A stretch of DNA of 64,000 nucleotides from positions 19,890,501 to 19,954,500 of the forward strand of contig JAMPIT010000379.1 in assembly GCA_026261815.1 (NCBI GenBank), written 5' to 3'. Positions 11,876 to 25,400 of the stretch are shown piece after piece. Each line of letters starts with the position of its first letter. Positions within the stretch are counted from its first letter, which is position 1. The notes below the pieces were generated by a model. That model saw only the letters and a program-made list of their open reading frames with translations, was not told the DNA's origin and searched no databases. Position numbers and translations under genes: made by a program. This DNA comes from Monarcha castaneiventris obscurior. Taxonomy: Eukaryota; Chordata; Aves; Passeriformes; Monarchidae.

Positions 11876-13407
11876 GCAGTGCCTCCTGCTCCATTTACTC
11901 CACAGGCCTTAGATGGCAAGAACTGACAGAAGAGCACAGAGAGCACTGTCTCATGGAGCTGGGCAAAAAGGCAGCTCCAGCCCAGGCAGATTGCAGTTGG
12001 GATCTGCAGGCGATCACTTTATTACCAACCAGCATCAAGTCGCTCTGATGGCAGCCAGTGAACAATTGACTAGTGAGAGTAGAGGTGGGAGTTTGTGAGG
12101 TGTACTTAAGTGTTGTGGCTGCAGAATGTTTGGTTTTCCTGTCACCCCAGCTTGGGGAGAGGACAGTCCCCAGGTGCTGGTGGTGGCATTTACAGATGTT
12201 CCTTTCCTATATGGACAGTGGCTGTGCCACAGAGACTCTGGACAAATCCAAGTGAGAGAGTAACACCACTGAGAATGGCTAATTTGACCAGGTGGGCAAG
12301 ACTGGCTGCTCCTGTGTGAGCAGTTTCAAGCATGCCCGGCATGCCCAGCACAGCTCCCAGGATCTCTCCTGGTAAACCATCAGACCCATCCCCGGCCAGT
12401 GCCTGGCCCGTGGCAGCGAGCACACTTCTGAGTGATGCCTGAGCACGGTCAGAGCGGTGTGGGTGGTTTGCTTGCAGCAGCCCTGCTTGGGAGGATGAGG
12501 CAATTTGTTAGCATAGATGTAAGCCACTCAATGCCAGCTGGCCCTGGCACCTGGGAGCATTCCTAGGCACATCTAATTTATTGTTTTAGGCACAGACTTT
12601 GTGAACACCACTGTGGGATACCTTGGCAGTGTGCACAGTACTATGTGGCCCAGACCTATTTGAATATGAAAGCATCTTTTTGCCTTTAAAAATATGAGTA
12701 CCTGCTGTTACATCGGGGGGGTCAGTGTAGCCTCTACTAGTCTGGCTGATGAGGCCATTCCCTGCTATGAGAGCACCTGGCAGGAGATGGCTCAGCTGTG
12801 CACTGATCTGCTGCTTAATGGATGCAGAACCAGTTTTAGGTGAACTGAAAGCAAAATGGACACTACCTGTAACCCAGCTGAGGTGCCAGGAAGCCTGGTG
12901 CTCTTCAAAGGAGTGGGGTGGGAGGTAAATAGCACAATATTTACAAGGCTAATGCAAAGAGCTTTCATTGGCGTGGGCTTAGAGCACCATCAGTTTGAAG
13001 GCCTGGCACAGGCAACTAAACAGCTCATCTGTCATCACTGGGAGCAGTCCAGAAGAGGTAGGCATTGCAAGGGTTTTGTGTGCCTGGAGCTTTGTGTGGC
13101 AAGCAGCAGTGCACAGTGAAACTGGGTAAGGAAATGTGATGCTGCATTACTTTATCACATCCGTGCCAACTGGCAACTGCTTTAGGCAATTTTGAGATCT
13201 ATTAAAAGTTTGGATGAGCCTGCCTGTTTCTTGTGTTGCCTTAAGTGCTTATCTACCAGCTGAGTGTGGAACTATGGTCTTTATTAAAGCAAGTAAAGGA
13301 TGTTTAAAAAGAATGAAATAACTTTGTTAAGAACTAAGTAGACAGCAAGCAAAGTTTGCAAATGTCAGCAAAGCGCCTGTGCTGTCTGTGGAGAGGATCC
13401 CAGCCCC
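11876..13407. other. Gene-free stretch
   Basis: No gene, RNA or named repeat can be supported. Short overlapping frames at 12073-12527 and 12856-13119 carry no recognisable feature. There is one run of seven G near 12715. Confidence 0.4.
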
Positions 13408-14067
13408 ATGCATCACTCTCCAGTGATGGGGTTACATGTTACCAGTACTTCTGCCCTTCCCCTTACTGTTGCAGTGGGCAGAATAGCAAGAGGCCCAAGC
13501 CCCTGCCAGTGTCAGTGTCCTGATGGACCCCTACCCACCACGGCGTTTTCCAGGGGGTTTCTCAGGTTGGAGTGCAATAGTAAAGAAATGGTGGTGGAGC
13601 TGGAGATCTGCTGCATAGTCCCCTCTGCTCGTGCTTCCTCTCCCTTCAGCCACACGTGGTGCTCTGATACCACCTTACCCTCTCTGGCCATCAGCGATCT
13701 GTCTGTCCCTGTCTCCTCTAGCTCCGTGTTCACGGAGGTCGCTGAGCTCAGACTCAACCTCTCCATTCTTGTTGTTTCTTTGTTTTCCTCCTCTCCCCTG
13801 GTGGTTGAGGTCCTCTTGCCCAAAGTCCTCAGTGGCTGTTGTAATCTAGGAAAAGTGCAAGTCCTGTTTTCAGGAATCACGGTATTTTCTTTGTCCTGGA
13901 AAAGTAACAAAATAAAATACCTTTTAATAATTTTTCCTACAGCAAGATCACAGCTAGATACCTGTGACAGTTCACTGTGTCCTTTTTTCTTCTTTCAATG
14001 TGTATCTATCAGAAGTGTTTGCCACCTAAGTTATTTGATGGTGAAAAACCCAATAGCAATGGTTTAA
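13408..14067. other. Unassigned region open on both strands; possible minus-strand exon
   Basis: The + strand is open for 219 codons (13408-14067) and the minus strand for 132 codons inside it (13512-13910). The minus frame looks the more protein-like. It is hydrophilic, rich in E, T, S and R, and begins after a good acceptor: on the minus strand a T-rich tract ends TTTTCCAG, giving an exon start at 13895. A consensus donor (GAGAGG then GTAAGG) follows, ending the exon at 13679 (217 nt). The encoded start is DKENTVIPENRT, which contains a KEN tripeptide, a known degradation signal in cell-cycle proteins but also easy to meet by chance. I recognise no family and found no partner exons, so it could be an exon of an outside or non-coding gene, an old repeat, or chance. 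Confidence 0.3.
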
Positions 14068-17000
14068 GATTTCAGTAATATTTATAAAAATTAAGAAAAT
14101 AATTTTTAGCTTGGCAGAAGGCCTGGGCAAAATTCAAACATGACCTCTTCTACCAGTTATGATCTTCATACCATAGTGCATCCAGGTTTTAATTTGTTGC
14201 AGATGCTAAGTGTGAAAAGGCAACATTTTTTCAGCTGCCACATAAAATTGTTTCTGTGCTAAAAAGCCTTTTGTCATTTGGTGGTGGAGCAGCAAATCAC
14301 TGGATGAAGAAAGACTGCAAGAGGGAGTAAAAATTGCACTGACATTGGGCTTGATCAGCCAAGAACAAAAAAATAAGCAAATATTAACAGGATGCTGAAC
14401 AGTGGTGCAGAAGCCTGTTCACAAGAGTTGTTTTCTGTTTCAACCCTGATGCTCAGGGTGCACACGGAGGGACCTGCAATTCCTCCAGTGACTTTTCCAG
14501 TCAGCACAGTCAACAGAGTTCCTAACAGGGACGACCCAGGACCTCATCTGAATGCTAGCAATAGTGTCCTAAACTCAGTGAATATTGTGCACAGACAGAA
14601 TACAGATATACAGTCACTTCTGCTGTCTGCCATTTTAAATACTGAAAAGGCAGTATTTCATTAAAGACCAGTAGAAAAAACAATCCCTAGCTGCAGGCTT
14701 GGATAATAGCTCTCCATCTGGGATTGCTCTTGCTAGTGATGGCAGAGGAAGACATTACTTCTTCCCTTGACTGAGACAAAAGCCATCCCATAGCAAACAG
14801 AAGCTACCAAAATAACTTCAACCACTGGTTATGGGATTACATGGAATATTTCTCCAGGCAACATCGACTTGGCATCAGCTGTGACTCCAGCGCTGATGAT
14901 GTTCCTGCCTTCTCTGCTTTGTTCTTAAATTTTACCCAAATGGCCCAGAAGACTGGGATCCAATGCTTCCTCTGCTGTCTGAGCTTTAAGATTGCTACTA
15001 GTCTCATCTCCAGTTAAAACTGCAGGTAGCCTACAACAGCCATCAAATATATCTGTGGGACCCATGCTGGATGAAGCCTTTGGCAGCCTTGTATTAGGGA
15101 AATGATCCCTGATGTCTTAGCTTGCAGGCAGAGTCTGAAATAGCAGCCTGGAACAAAGTCTATGTTTATAGACAGATGGTAGAGTGCAGTGTGGGTAAAA
15201 GCCAAACAAAAGCCTGTGGTAACACTACAAATAGCCCAATGTGGACAGGAGAACCTCCTGTCACAATGTTTTCATAAGATTTTAGGTCTGTTTTCCCACA
15301 CAGCATCCCTCTGCTTTGCCATCCTTCTAGGCCTACAATACCTGTGCAGTCAGGTGCAAGGGCTCTGAGGAGCTTGTGTTGTGGGGAGTGAAAGACACCT
15401 GCAGACTTCTTTACAGCAAGTATGTGCACAAATACCTCCTGTCCAACAGGCTGTTTCTACCAAAGGGAGCGGGGAACAAGGTGCCTACTTAGTTGCACAC
15501 AAATGTAATTAAATCCCTGACCACAGGAAAAAAACACCTCTTCCTCAATGGGACATGTGGAGCACTGACAGCTCTAAGGAACTTGAACTGACAGGAACTT
15601 CTTGTAGGATACATAAGCATCAATCTGATCACAGCTCACGCTTTGTCCTAGGGCACCAAGGGCAGCCTTGCACTGCCATGGTAACACCACTCAGGTTTAT
15701 GAGTTTTCATTAAAGCAGAGGGGGAACATAACTGCTCATATGGAAGAGAAGTCTGATTCTCTTCTCCCTACCTAAACTTAGGTATGAAGTTGTTCTTTGG
15801 GAACAAACACAGGATTGCATTACTACGTGTAAGAACTTAAGAATCAGACTTGTCAATCAGGGCTTTCACTCCATGAGTAGTACAGTGGTACAGTCAGTAG
15901 TGGATGTAAGCTGGCATATGACCAGGATATCTCAGTTTGTCTAGAAGAATTTCTTCATTGCCATTTTGACCAGAATGTATCACTGCAATGCTGTTAAGTG
16001 TGCCAGCATAGCTCTGTGCATGGCTTAGCACTCCTGAGTAAAACTGGCTCTGCTTCTGTGCAATGAGTATATTTCCCTGATCAATTTACACTTAAATATG
16101 GAAAATCAAGATAAGTGGCAATAGTAGTATTTTTCTGGCTGGTCCTAGCTAATGCCTTCTCTGCTTTTCACTCATGGCCTGGGAAGAATGATTTTGCTAC
16201 CATTGAACCATGAGGGGAAGAGAGGAAAGGTACAGAACAGCTGGGTTTAATGAGCTGGAACAGATGTAGGTATTAAAGCAGTGTGTACACTTGCCATGCA
16301 AAGAGGACTTACATGTATATAAATGACAAACAATTTAAATCAAGACTTCAGTTCCAGAATTTACAACTGACATTAAACACCCTCAGAAAAAGACTCAAAA
16401 CTTGGTGTCTTAAATCCTGTCATTTAAAACAAACAAATCCAAAGCAACTTAAGTTATGGGGCTATAAACTATCAATCTATATTTTATTATGTGGTGACCT
16501 TTTCATTTTGGACTATGTTATGGATTACTTTTACAGCTATCTGTTCTTCTTCCCTTGAATTTTACGTTAGTCTATGTGGGTGTTTCCAAGGCAAATTCCC
16601 AGAGCGCCAGTTAAGCAATCATTTATTCTTTCAAAGACTACTCCAGAGGTGATGCATCAACATTTTTGAGTCTTTGTGTAGCATTATGTGCAGCTGGAAA
16701 GGAAAAAAAATCTTAAATCCATTGAAGACAAATGTGATAGTTTTATAATTTCAGTGAAAGCATTAAAAATAAATCATATGTTAAGAGGATCTCCCTACTT
16801 CAACACTAATGCAATCTTAAATGACAGGATCTGGTATTGGGAATACGGAGTTTTCTCTGTGGGATTAAAAGTGTCAATTTATATTTATGCAAATAAATTA
16901 AACTGCTTAATTTTAGACTGAGATTAACTATTTTTCATGCTGATATCTTGACAGTTTCCAGTATTTAAATGAGACTGGGATGAAATCATTATGAAAAAAA

Positions 17001-19434
17001 AATCCTATCTGTAATTTATACTTTAAATCAATGCAAACAGTTAGTACTAGGGCTAGAAATTTAATAAAACATAATGATTATTAAAGTGGCTTAGAGGAAA
17101 TTAACTGTCCCAAAAAGGTGTTGCTTCTGCAATGATGACAGTGTCTGTGTTTAAAATTTGAAAGAGCTTTTCCTAATTACCCATGAAAAATTACTATCTC
17201 ACTTTTATGGATTCAGTCCATACAAGTCTCCCCCTACCATCAGACAGCCACCCTGAGACTGGTGGGCAGCAAGCATCACTAGCAACTGTCCCCAGGTCAG
17301 TGAAATCACATCTCTCCAGAGGGGATTCAGCCTCAGAGGACTAGGCTGGCCTGTTTTGTCGAGTGGCTGGTGCTTCACTGGTGTTTGTAAGGTGTCTCCT
17401 GCCAAAAATTCCTCCCAGCAAATGGTAACAGCTGGGTTTTGCCTGACTTCAGAAAACTACAGAAGGATCCCTTGTGAAGGGCCTGTTGTGTGATCCCCAT
17501 GGCTTTTCCTTGTGAGAGGGCTTTTGTTGTACAAGGCACAATTTACTCAGGGTGTTCAGGAGGACACGGGCTGAGGGACCTGCCTTGGTACAGCAGAGGA
17601 TCGGGCTGGACCCTGTGATACAGGACACATCCCAGTGATCCAAATGGAATCTGACCTTTGTGAGTGTGAAATATATTCCTTCAAGTAAATGAAGTCTCTT
17701 CTTGCTGCTGGTGTTGAAAATATTTGTGACACTGGATATTTTTAATTGCTGTAAGACACCGTAAGGCTACATAAGGAAAAGCAGAGGAGTGCCTGGACTC
17801 TCTGTGGCAGTCTTTTTATTAATGGGTGGACCTATGCCACACAATGCTCCATACAACAGATGACTATGTAAATTACTTATCTCACTCCATATGTACGTTT
17901 CAAATGATCAGTTTAAGCTAAAATAGTACAAAAATATGTTTTGACTAGGTGTATAAATAAATTACATTTCTTTTTTTTTTCCTTTTCTAGCAATAGTCTT
18001 ATTTTACTCATATTATGATGTCAATTAATTTCTGAGGGTTCTCTGGAGTAACCAGGAGCCTAATTAGCAGGTCTGTAATGGCTCATCAAGCTGTATTTTC
18101 AAGTCCTGGTTGACATCCAATACTTAAGAATCCAAATTTCATTCAAAGAGTTTTTTCCTGACTGCACCTTGAGCACAAATCAGAGCTGCAGCACGTGCCA
18201 GTTTCTGCACACTTAAAAAAAATTCTAGTTAAAAGGAGTTGACTGAAACTTTTCATCTTTATTCAGAGATAAATTACTGCACACTAAATAACAGTTGTTT
18301 AAAGCAGATAAGGAAGGAGAAGGTTCTGCAGGCACAGAGATTTGTGTTATCTCATGTTAACATCAAAATAGGGAGTGTCTGGCCTGAGGTCATATCCTGA
18401 ATTTTTAGGGCAGTTCTGATGCTTACATACAACAGTCAAAATGCAGTTCTTATGTGATATTTTAACTCACTTTCATTTAAAAATGAGGTTCTGCTGTTCC
18501 TGTTGTCTTCACGCGGGGCCTGTCTGCTCGTAATCCTCCATCTTTTTATACTGAATGCAGTGCCCAGTTGGAAGCACACAGGACAGATAATTATTTAAAT
18601 CCACATGAGTTTACTGGAGATAAGCAGCAGGATGGGGAGTACAAGCTACTCTTAGCCTTACTACAGGGATGACTTGACCATGACGAGTGAAACTGTATTG
18701 CTAATTTAGAAAGTCCACACAAAGAAATGTTACATCTGCTTTATGTGCAGAAAATACTTGGATAGATACTTTTGTATTTTCTTAAACAGGAAATTAATAC
18801 CATTAGCTCTGCTGCTCAAAGAACTATTTGCTTAGATGTGCTGAATACCAAAGATCCACCAGTCCCACCTAGCAGTGACTAAGACAGATGGATGTAAAAT
18901 ACCAGGCAAAGATCTATTTCTAAACCCAGGGCCTCAAGTGTCAATGTGAGACCTGATTTTCACAGTTAGGCCGGGAACAATATTGTCACATCTCGGAGAA
19001 GGACACAGCTTTTCTCCAGCAGTAAGCCTCTTGCTAAAAACCTCATATCAAAACGCACATAGGTAACTAGAGGAAAAAAATAGATGCAGATTTTACTGTA
19101 GACTATGACTCTAAATCAGGAGGAAAGTATTTTGTATGTAGTGGGATTAAACTAGATTTACAGAAATGCCACCAGAAGGATACAGGCTGGGTGGCTTGAG
19201 GTGTCCTGACACAGTGATTTATTTGTGGGCATCTTCTTCAGATAATTGCACAACAGACTGATGGTGGCTGCACAGAGGAGTAACACAATCATCTTGACTT
19301 TATTACTGCTTCACTAATATTAACATCCACCAATTAATGCCTTGTTACTCCCCAGATCCCAAGAGAATTCTGCCCCGTACATCCCTGCTGTGATTCCAGC
19401 AAGTCCCAAATTCAGCTGTGGTCAGGCAGCCACA
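14068..19434. other. Gene-free AT-rich stretch
   Basis: Nothing beyond short chance frames is visible. The region 16280-18100 is markedly AT-rich and 17205-17640 is somewhat richer in GC. No splice-bounded coding segment or named repeat was recognised. Confidence 0.45.
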
Positions 19435-19855
19435 TCAGGCAAAGGACTGGGAAGTCTGCCATATGAGGAAAAACAGAACTGGGTTTGTTCAGCCTTGAGA
19501 ACAGACGACATGAGGGACACCTTATCACTATCATCCAGAAATTAAAAGGGGGCGACAAAGAACGAGAGAGACTCTATTTTTTTACAATGAGTCACATGCA
19601 AAAGATGAGGGGTAGTGGGTACAAGTTACTACTAGGGTGCTTTTGACACAAAATAAAATTTTTCACAATGAGAACAATCAGCCGTTGGCATAATCTCTAT
19701 GGGGAAGTGGTGGATTCCCAAACACTGGACACTTTTAAGATTCAGCTGGACAGGGTGAAGGACCATCTTGTCTAGACCATGCTTTTGCCAAGAAAGGTTA
19801 GATAAGATGATCCTTGAGGTCCTTTCTATCATGGTGTTCTATGAGTTTATGAAAT
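19435..19855 (+). mobile_element. CR1 LINE 3' end, plus strand
   Basis: Decayed end of CR1 ORF2 plus the 3' tail. The start encodes a degraded version of the family's LPYEER block (here LPYEEKQNW, then FSL-like residues in a broken frame). It runs through 'cataatctctatggggaagtggtggattcccaaacactggacac', 'aagattcagctggacagggtg' and 'agataagatgatccttgaggtcctttc', and ends near 'gttctatgagtttatga', a relic of the CR1 terminal repeats. It is 5' truncated and full of substitutions, so non-functional. The inner border is approximate. Confidence 0.8.
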
Positions 19856-20862
19856 ATAAGGAAGCCACAAATATTGAATGATCCCTTTTGTGCACTTATT
19901 CATACCAGGAGTCAAGGGTTAAGGGAGCAGAGCTGAAGTAAAGCTGCTGTACTTAATAGCACTTGATAAACCTATTCTTCCTATTTTTTCCTAATCCTGT
20001 TTTTAAGTAGTCCATAATTTTGAGCTCACTTTTATGGCTCCTTCCTGTGAAACTTGAAGAAAGCCCCATGCATTTCTACCTGCCTGCAGAGAGGTTTGGA
20101 GAGTGCATTTCAAAGCCGTTGTTTCACAAGAATCTATGTAATTGAAATATTGCATTTATACATAAGTCACCCAGCTGGAGAATACCTTGGGACAAATTTG
20201 ATCAATTATAACAAAATCTTTTCATTCACATTTCAACAGTCCAGTACTAAAGAAATTGTCACATAAATTTAAGGAAATGTGAACACTCAGTGAACAGAAA
20301 ATAGCCAATTACATTCAGCTAAAGCCACATGGGTTTCTTTAGATGTGGTCCATCCAAATATGGATCAATCTGTTGAAGTTCTTCTTGTAGGAACTGGAAA
20401 GATGCAAACCGTGTATTTTTACCTTTGTCTACAGAAATTTCCCCCTCCAGACAGTACCGGTACACTGCCACCCTCATTCTGATTTCAAATACTGACACGG
20501 AATGAATAAACACTACTCCTGTTCCGTGTGTCCCTTGCAGCACAAATTTCTATTCTGTATCATCTAAGTTCTTCCAGATCTGTTTCAGTGTTCCACCTTT
20601 ACCTTTTTGTTGAACCTAGCAGTCTTGTAGTGTGCAGGAAATGATAAATTACACTAGTTTCAAGTGGAGAACATCTGTGTTTGTTTCCTGGGGGATAACA
20701 AAGCTGGCATTATTTTCCTCTCTGTGTGAAGCTGCTGTGTGCTTCTTCCAAATGGCTGAAGTAGCCACTGGAGTGATCCACATTTAAGTAGCCTGGGAGT
20801 CTAATTATCTAAGGAACATTAATTTGATCAAATTAAAGGAAGAAAGAAAAATTTTCAGATGC

Positions 20863-20899
20863 ATTATTATTATTGTTATCATCATCATTATTATTATTA
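20863..20899. repeat. ATT/ATC trinucleotide microsatellite
   Basis: Short imperfect run of ATT units with ATC and GTT variants. No coding context. Confidence 0.85.
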
Positions 20900-22448
20900 A
20901 GCACTGTGCAGTGGGAAAAAAACCCACACTGTTTCCACCTACAGTGCTTCATCAAATTATCTGATTGCTTAGCTAAATCCAAAGAGTAGAAAAGCCCATT
21001 GTTATAACAACAACAAAAAGCTGCTGGATGGAGCTGAATGAAGAAGGCTGTGAAGTGTGAAGCTGTAAATGTGGACACATTTTCGGACAGAAGCTGCTCC
21101 ACTCTGGTTAAGGACTGCTATCCCAGGGCAGGGCAGCACTTCCCAGACACATCAGGACATTTCTGCACCTTTGCCCCAAGATAACTTCTCATGGTGGCAA
21201 CCAGCAACGCTGAGATGTTCTGGGGAGTATTCCAATGGGGAAAGACGTGTTTCTTCTCCCTGGACCCTTCAAGCCTGTTCACTACTAGCACTGCATTGAA
21301 TCTGTTTTGTTGCTAGACCTGAAAAGGCCAAAGGAGTCTGAAGTGTGTTTCTTATGATGGGGTAGTTAAATTCCATTACTCTTTCTGTTGAATCTGTGTA
21401 ATGTTTTCTTCTTTCCTAACACCCATGTTACTGCTTCATATCTCCCAGCTATGTTTTATGATGCCACATTATAATGAAACATCATGCAGTTGAAGCTCTT
21501 CTCTGAAAAACTTTTAAACTGGCTTGAATTGAAATATTCATAGCTTTTATTCAGCAGAGCAAAACCATACCTGGCACAGTACAAGTACAGCCTGGTAGTA
21601 ACTCTCTGGGCACGTCACAAGAGAGCCTCTGGCTAGGAGTTGTCTGGCAGGTGAAGCCCACACTGCTCCAGAGCTTCACACAGCTCTTACCTTAGTGAGT
21701 TATTTGCACATAGCAATGGCCACAATGGCCAACTGGACCAGCTTATGGAGAAAAAACCTCAAACAGGTTAAAGATAGGTTCCTGTTGGAGCTGGAGAGAG
21801 CTTACTTTTTCATAACAGAGTATGAAATTCACCCAGGCAGGCAAGAAGAAATTAATAGATTTTATATCTAACTGGGGAGGCATGGCAGGCAGGTGGTAAA
21901 CTGAAGTAATTTGACAGCAAGTTCAGCCATTCTGACATCACCTAGCAGCTAAATTCTAGCAACACTGCTAGGACGACTTGTCAACAACTGACTTCACTAC
22001 AATCTGACTCATGGGCTGATGCCATTTGTTTACTTTCATTCTGGCCCTTCGGTTGGAGCAGGAGAAAGTTAATCATATTCCCAGAAAATCCTCCAAATCT
22101 AGTTGCATTCCTCACTTAAAATTATTTATTGCTGATCTTTCTTTCTCCCATATAAAAGAAGACTTTACAAGCAAACTATCAATTATTTTCTGACTTTTCA
22201 CAACAGTAATGACATTAAAATATATTCTATCTCCCTTTATTACTGAGTATGCTGATCTCTACTCACAAAAAAGCCACACACTCCGAAGAAAAATTGAAAA
22301 ATACACAAAAAAAAAGGTAAAATATTCTTTCATTTCCTCTTTTGCAGATCTTGGCAGATAGACGTTTAATGAGACTGAATTCTGTTTGGTTTCCTAATAC
22401 CAGAATCTTGAAAACGTTACTGAAAAGAGACATAATTTTTGTGATATC

Positions 22449-22486
22449 CCCACATCCAATGAATTATTCCCACATCCAATGAATTA
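22449..22486. repeat. Two-copy tandem duplication, 20-bp period
   Basis: The 18-mer CCCACATCCAATGAATTA occurs at 22449-22466 and again at 22469-22486 with a 2-bp linker. This is an exact, probably young replication-slippage duplication. Confidence 0.9.
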
Positions 22487-25400
22487 AATTAAAATGCTTA
22501 CAGAGTCCAGGGATGTGAGTGCACTTCTTAAGACATCCTTTGGAGGTACTTTGGGATATCCAAGTCATTTGCATGGGGTGGCAGATATGACATTGGGTTT
22601 GGGAGAAAGTTGGACCTTCCTATAAGGTGGGCAGCTGGAGAACAGGCAGGATGCATCCACTCCCTTAAATAACAGTTAGCACATGTGGAAAGACAACTGA
22701 ATCCTGTCCAGGAGTGCAGAACTCTACCAGCTCTTTTTTCACTTGGATCCTTTAGAATCTCTGGATGAGTTCAGCAGAAAGAGAAATGAACCCATTCATA
22801 AAAATGAAGGCAGAGAGATGTCACTGTGATCAGCAAGTTTTCTCCTGCCATCATTCTTCATCCTCCACCAAGGAAATCCAAAGGCAGCAGGCTAGTCAAG
22901 AATGTTTCCAGGCTGGCGTTGTCTGTAAGAAACAGGAAAGTTGGGAGGCAGCAGGGGAGTCCTGCATCCTTGAAACACACAGCACTGGCTGTAGTTTAAG
23001 TCACAGAAGACTTTCTGCAGCTCTGCAGGCCAGTGTTCCCCAAAGCAAAACAGCCAGCACACAGTAGAAGAAGCAAGAAATACTGCAAAGAAACAGAATG
23101 TGGGGTTCTTTTACCTTACACTTTCTCATTGTTGTCACACATGCTTAGGAGAGTAGGAAAAGAAATCAGGGTAGCACAAGTCTTACAAGCAGGATGATAA
23201 TGTAGAAAAAACCAGAGGCACCTGGATGGACAGGTCCAATTAAGAAATCTGTACCTGCCAGGAAAAAGAGATCCTTACAACCACAATGATTGCAATAAAG
23301 ACACACAAAAGACTGATTCTTTCTTCTTCAAATGCAAATAAGACTTGGAGCACATTGTGGCATGTGGCACACATGTCTGGGAAATGAAAGGCATCTGATA
23401 TTTGCTTAGCTTCCAACAAGAGAGTAGCATTTTGGCACAGACTAAGTGGCATAGAAAAGCAGGTGTGAGGTATGAATTTCACATTACCTGCTTCTATTGC
23501 CAACATTACTTGCTCTGTTACTTTACTTGGAGTCTCACATTCAGAAGACCAAGAAACGACATTGTGAAACACCCAAGACAAGAATTACACAAGCTGTGGT
23601 TGTTAAGCTGTGCACCAGTTTGAGAAAATGCTTTCTGGGAAAATCCATTAAAGCAAATCTGATATGACTTTCCCAGCTATAACATACAAGTGAGCTCCAC
23701 ATAGTGTTGGCACAATTTGACACAGTCACCATGTCTGTGCCACTCAGCTTTTTTAAAGGAATTAATACTAAATTCATATTAGTTAGGTTATTCTGGAATT
23801 AAAGAGAGTTTATTTAGCTGCATTCAGAAATTTCAAGAAGAATTTTGAACCAATGGACAAATTTAATGGCAACAAACCTTTGATTCTGAGCACAGGTTTT
23901 GTAGCTGGTCAGCACCATCCCAGAAACAAGCACCGAGATAGGTTAATATGCCTAAATGTTTAATATGCAGGGAATATTTTGGGGAAGGCTTTGGATTTAT
24001 CTCTTCTCCCTTATTTGCACACAAAAATCATTCCCTGAGCACTGGAAAGCTGAAGGGGAATGGGTCCAAATGCTCTTGCTGAACAAAACGGTGACCCTAT
24101 GAAGTCAGCTCCCATGGATTCAGAGGCTCATTCAGGGAGTCACTTCCCCATGGGCCTCCTCAGACAGGGCTACATTTTGTCACAGAACACCAGTGGCTTC
24201 AATGGATGCATCCTTGCATAAGCCTGGATCCCTGTTGCCATGAATATTAGCAGTGGAAGGCATCAGAGCCTTCTACACAAGCACTGGTGCAAAATACAGG
24301 CAGGTGCTCATACCCATCTGATGCCTTTCCAAAGCACCATCAGCCTCATGTAATTCCAAGTATGTTGTGGTTACTTATCATTCCTTATCAAGCAGATGAA
24401 AATTATATAACATGATATAGTCTTATTATTTTGGGGGGCTTTTTTTTTCTTTCCTACTTTATCATTTTTGGTTACGTGACTTCAACAGTTTCTAGATCTC
24501 AAATTAAGAATTAGGTTGGCATTTTATCCCTTGCTTCTCTTTTCTGCACCAGTATTAACTTCTACAATTAATCAACAGTTTTCAAGCAACTTCTTCATTT
24601 TGATTCTCTGATTGATATAATACATAAAGGCTTTAAAGTGCACTTGTTTAATTGAGACATCTCTTTATTGAATGTCACCTGAGTGAGCTGAATTGAATGA
24701 GCTGAAAAATAACTTTTTCAGTTCACTGCATCCAGAGTTTCTCTGGAATGGTTACCAAAAAACCAAAGCATGAGCCTTTTCAGCCAAGGTTTCAAGCACT
24801 GACTGACCAGTGCTGCTCAGACCACACCAAGACCCTAAAGGGGCAGAGCAATCCCTTTATGGATTGAAACCAACCAAAGGGTTTGATATCCCTTTTCTAT
24901 TTCATCTAGAAACATCTAGATTTGTTTTCATGCATACTCTTGTACTGTGCAAATTCCATGGGAAAGCAGACTAAGACTGCTTCATGTTTGACTACTTTTC
25001 CTAATGGAAAAGTTTCATAAATACATATAAGGTTGTCATTCCCATGGCACTTCGCTTTATGGAGTTTCCCGATTTTTGCTCCAAGAACTGGATCATTCCC
25101 AAGTCATGTGGAGCCAGTTATGCATAGATTTAAACCGGATGTGGGTAGAAAGAATATTTTTATGCAAGAGTGTGCACTGTCACTCAAAAATTAGTGTTTC
25201 AGTAAAGCTGTTGGTGGCTGCATCAAATTTCTGGTGAGGATCAGAATCCTAATCAGACACTTCTCTCTGTAAAATGAAATTTTAGCAACAGAGAATGGTT
25301 TACACTTAGATTTCTTTGAGTACAGCTTCTTTCTGGCCCCATTTGTCTTTGTGAGGCTCCTTTTAGCATAGTCCCCTCCTCTGACTTGCCCTCCACATAC

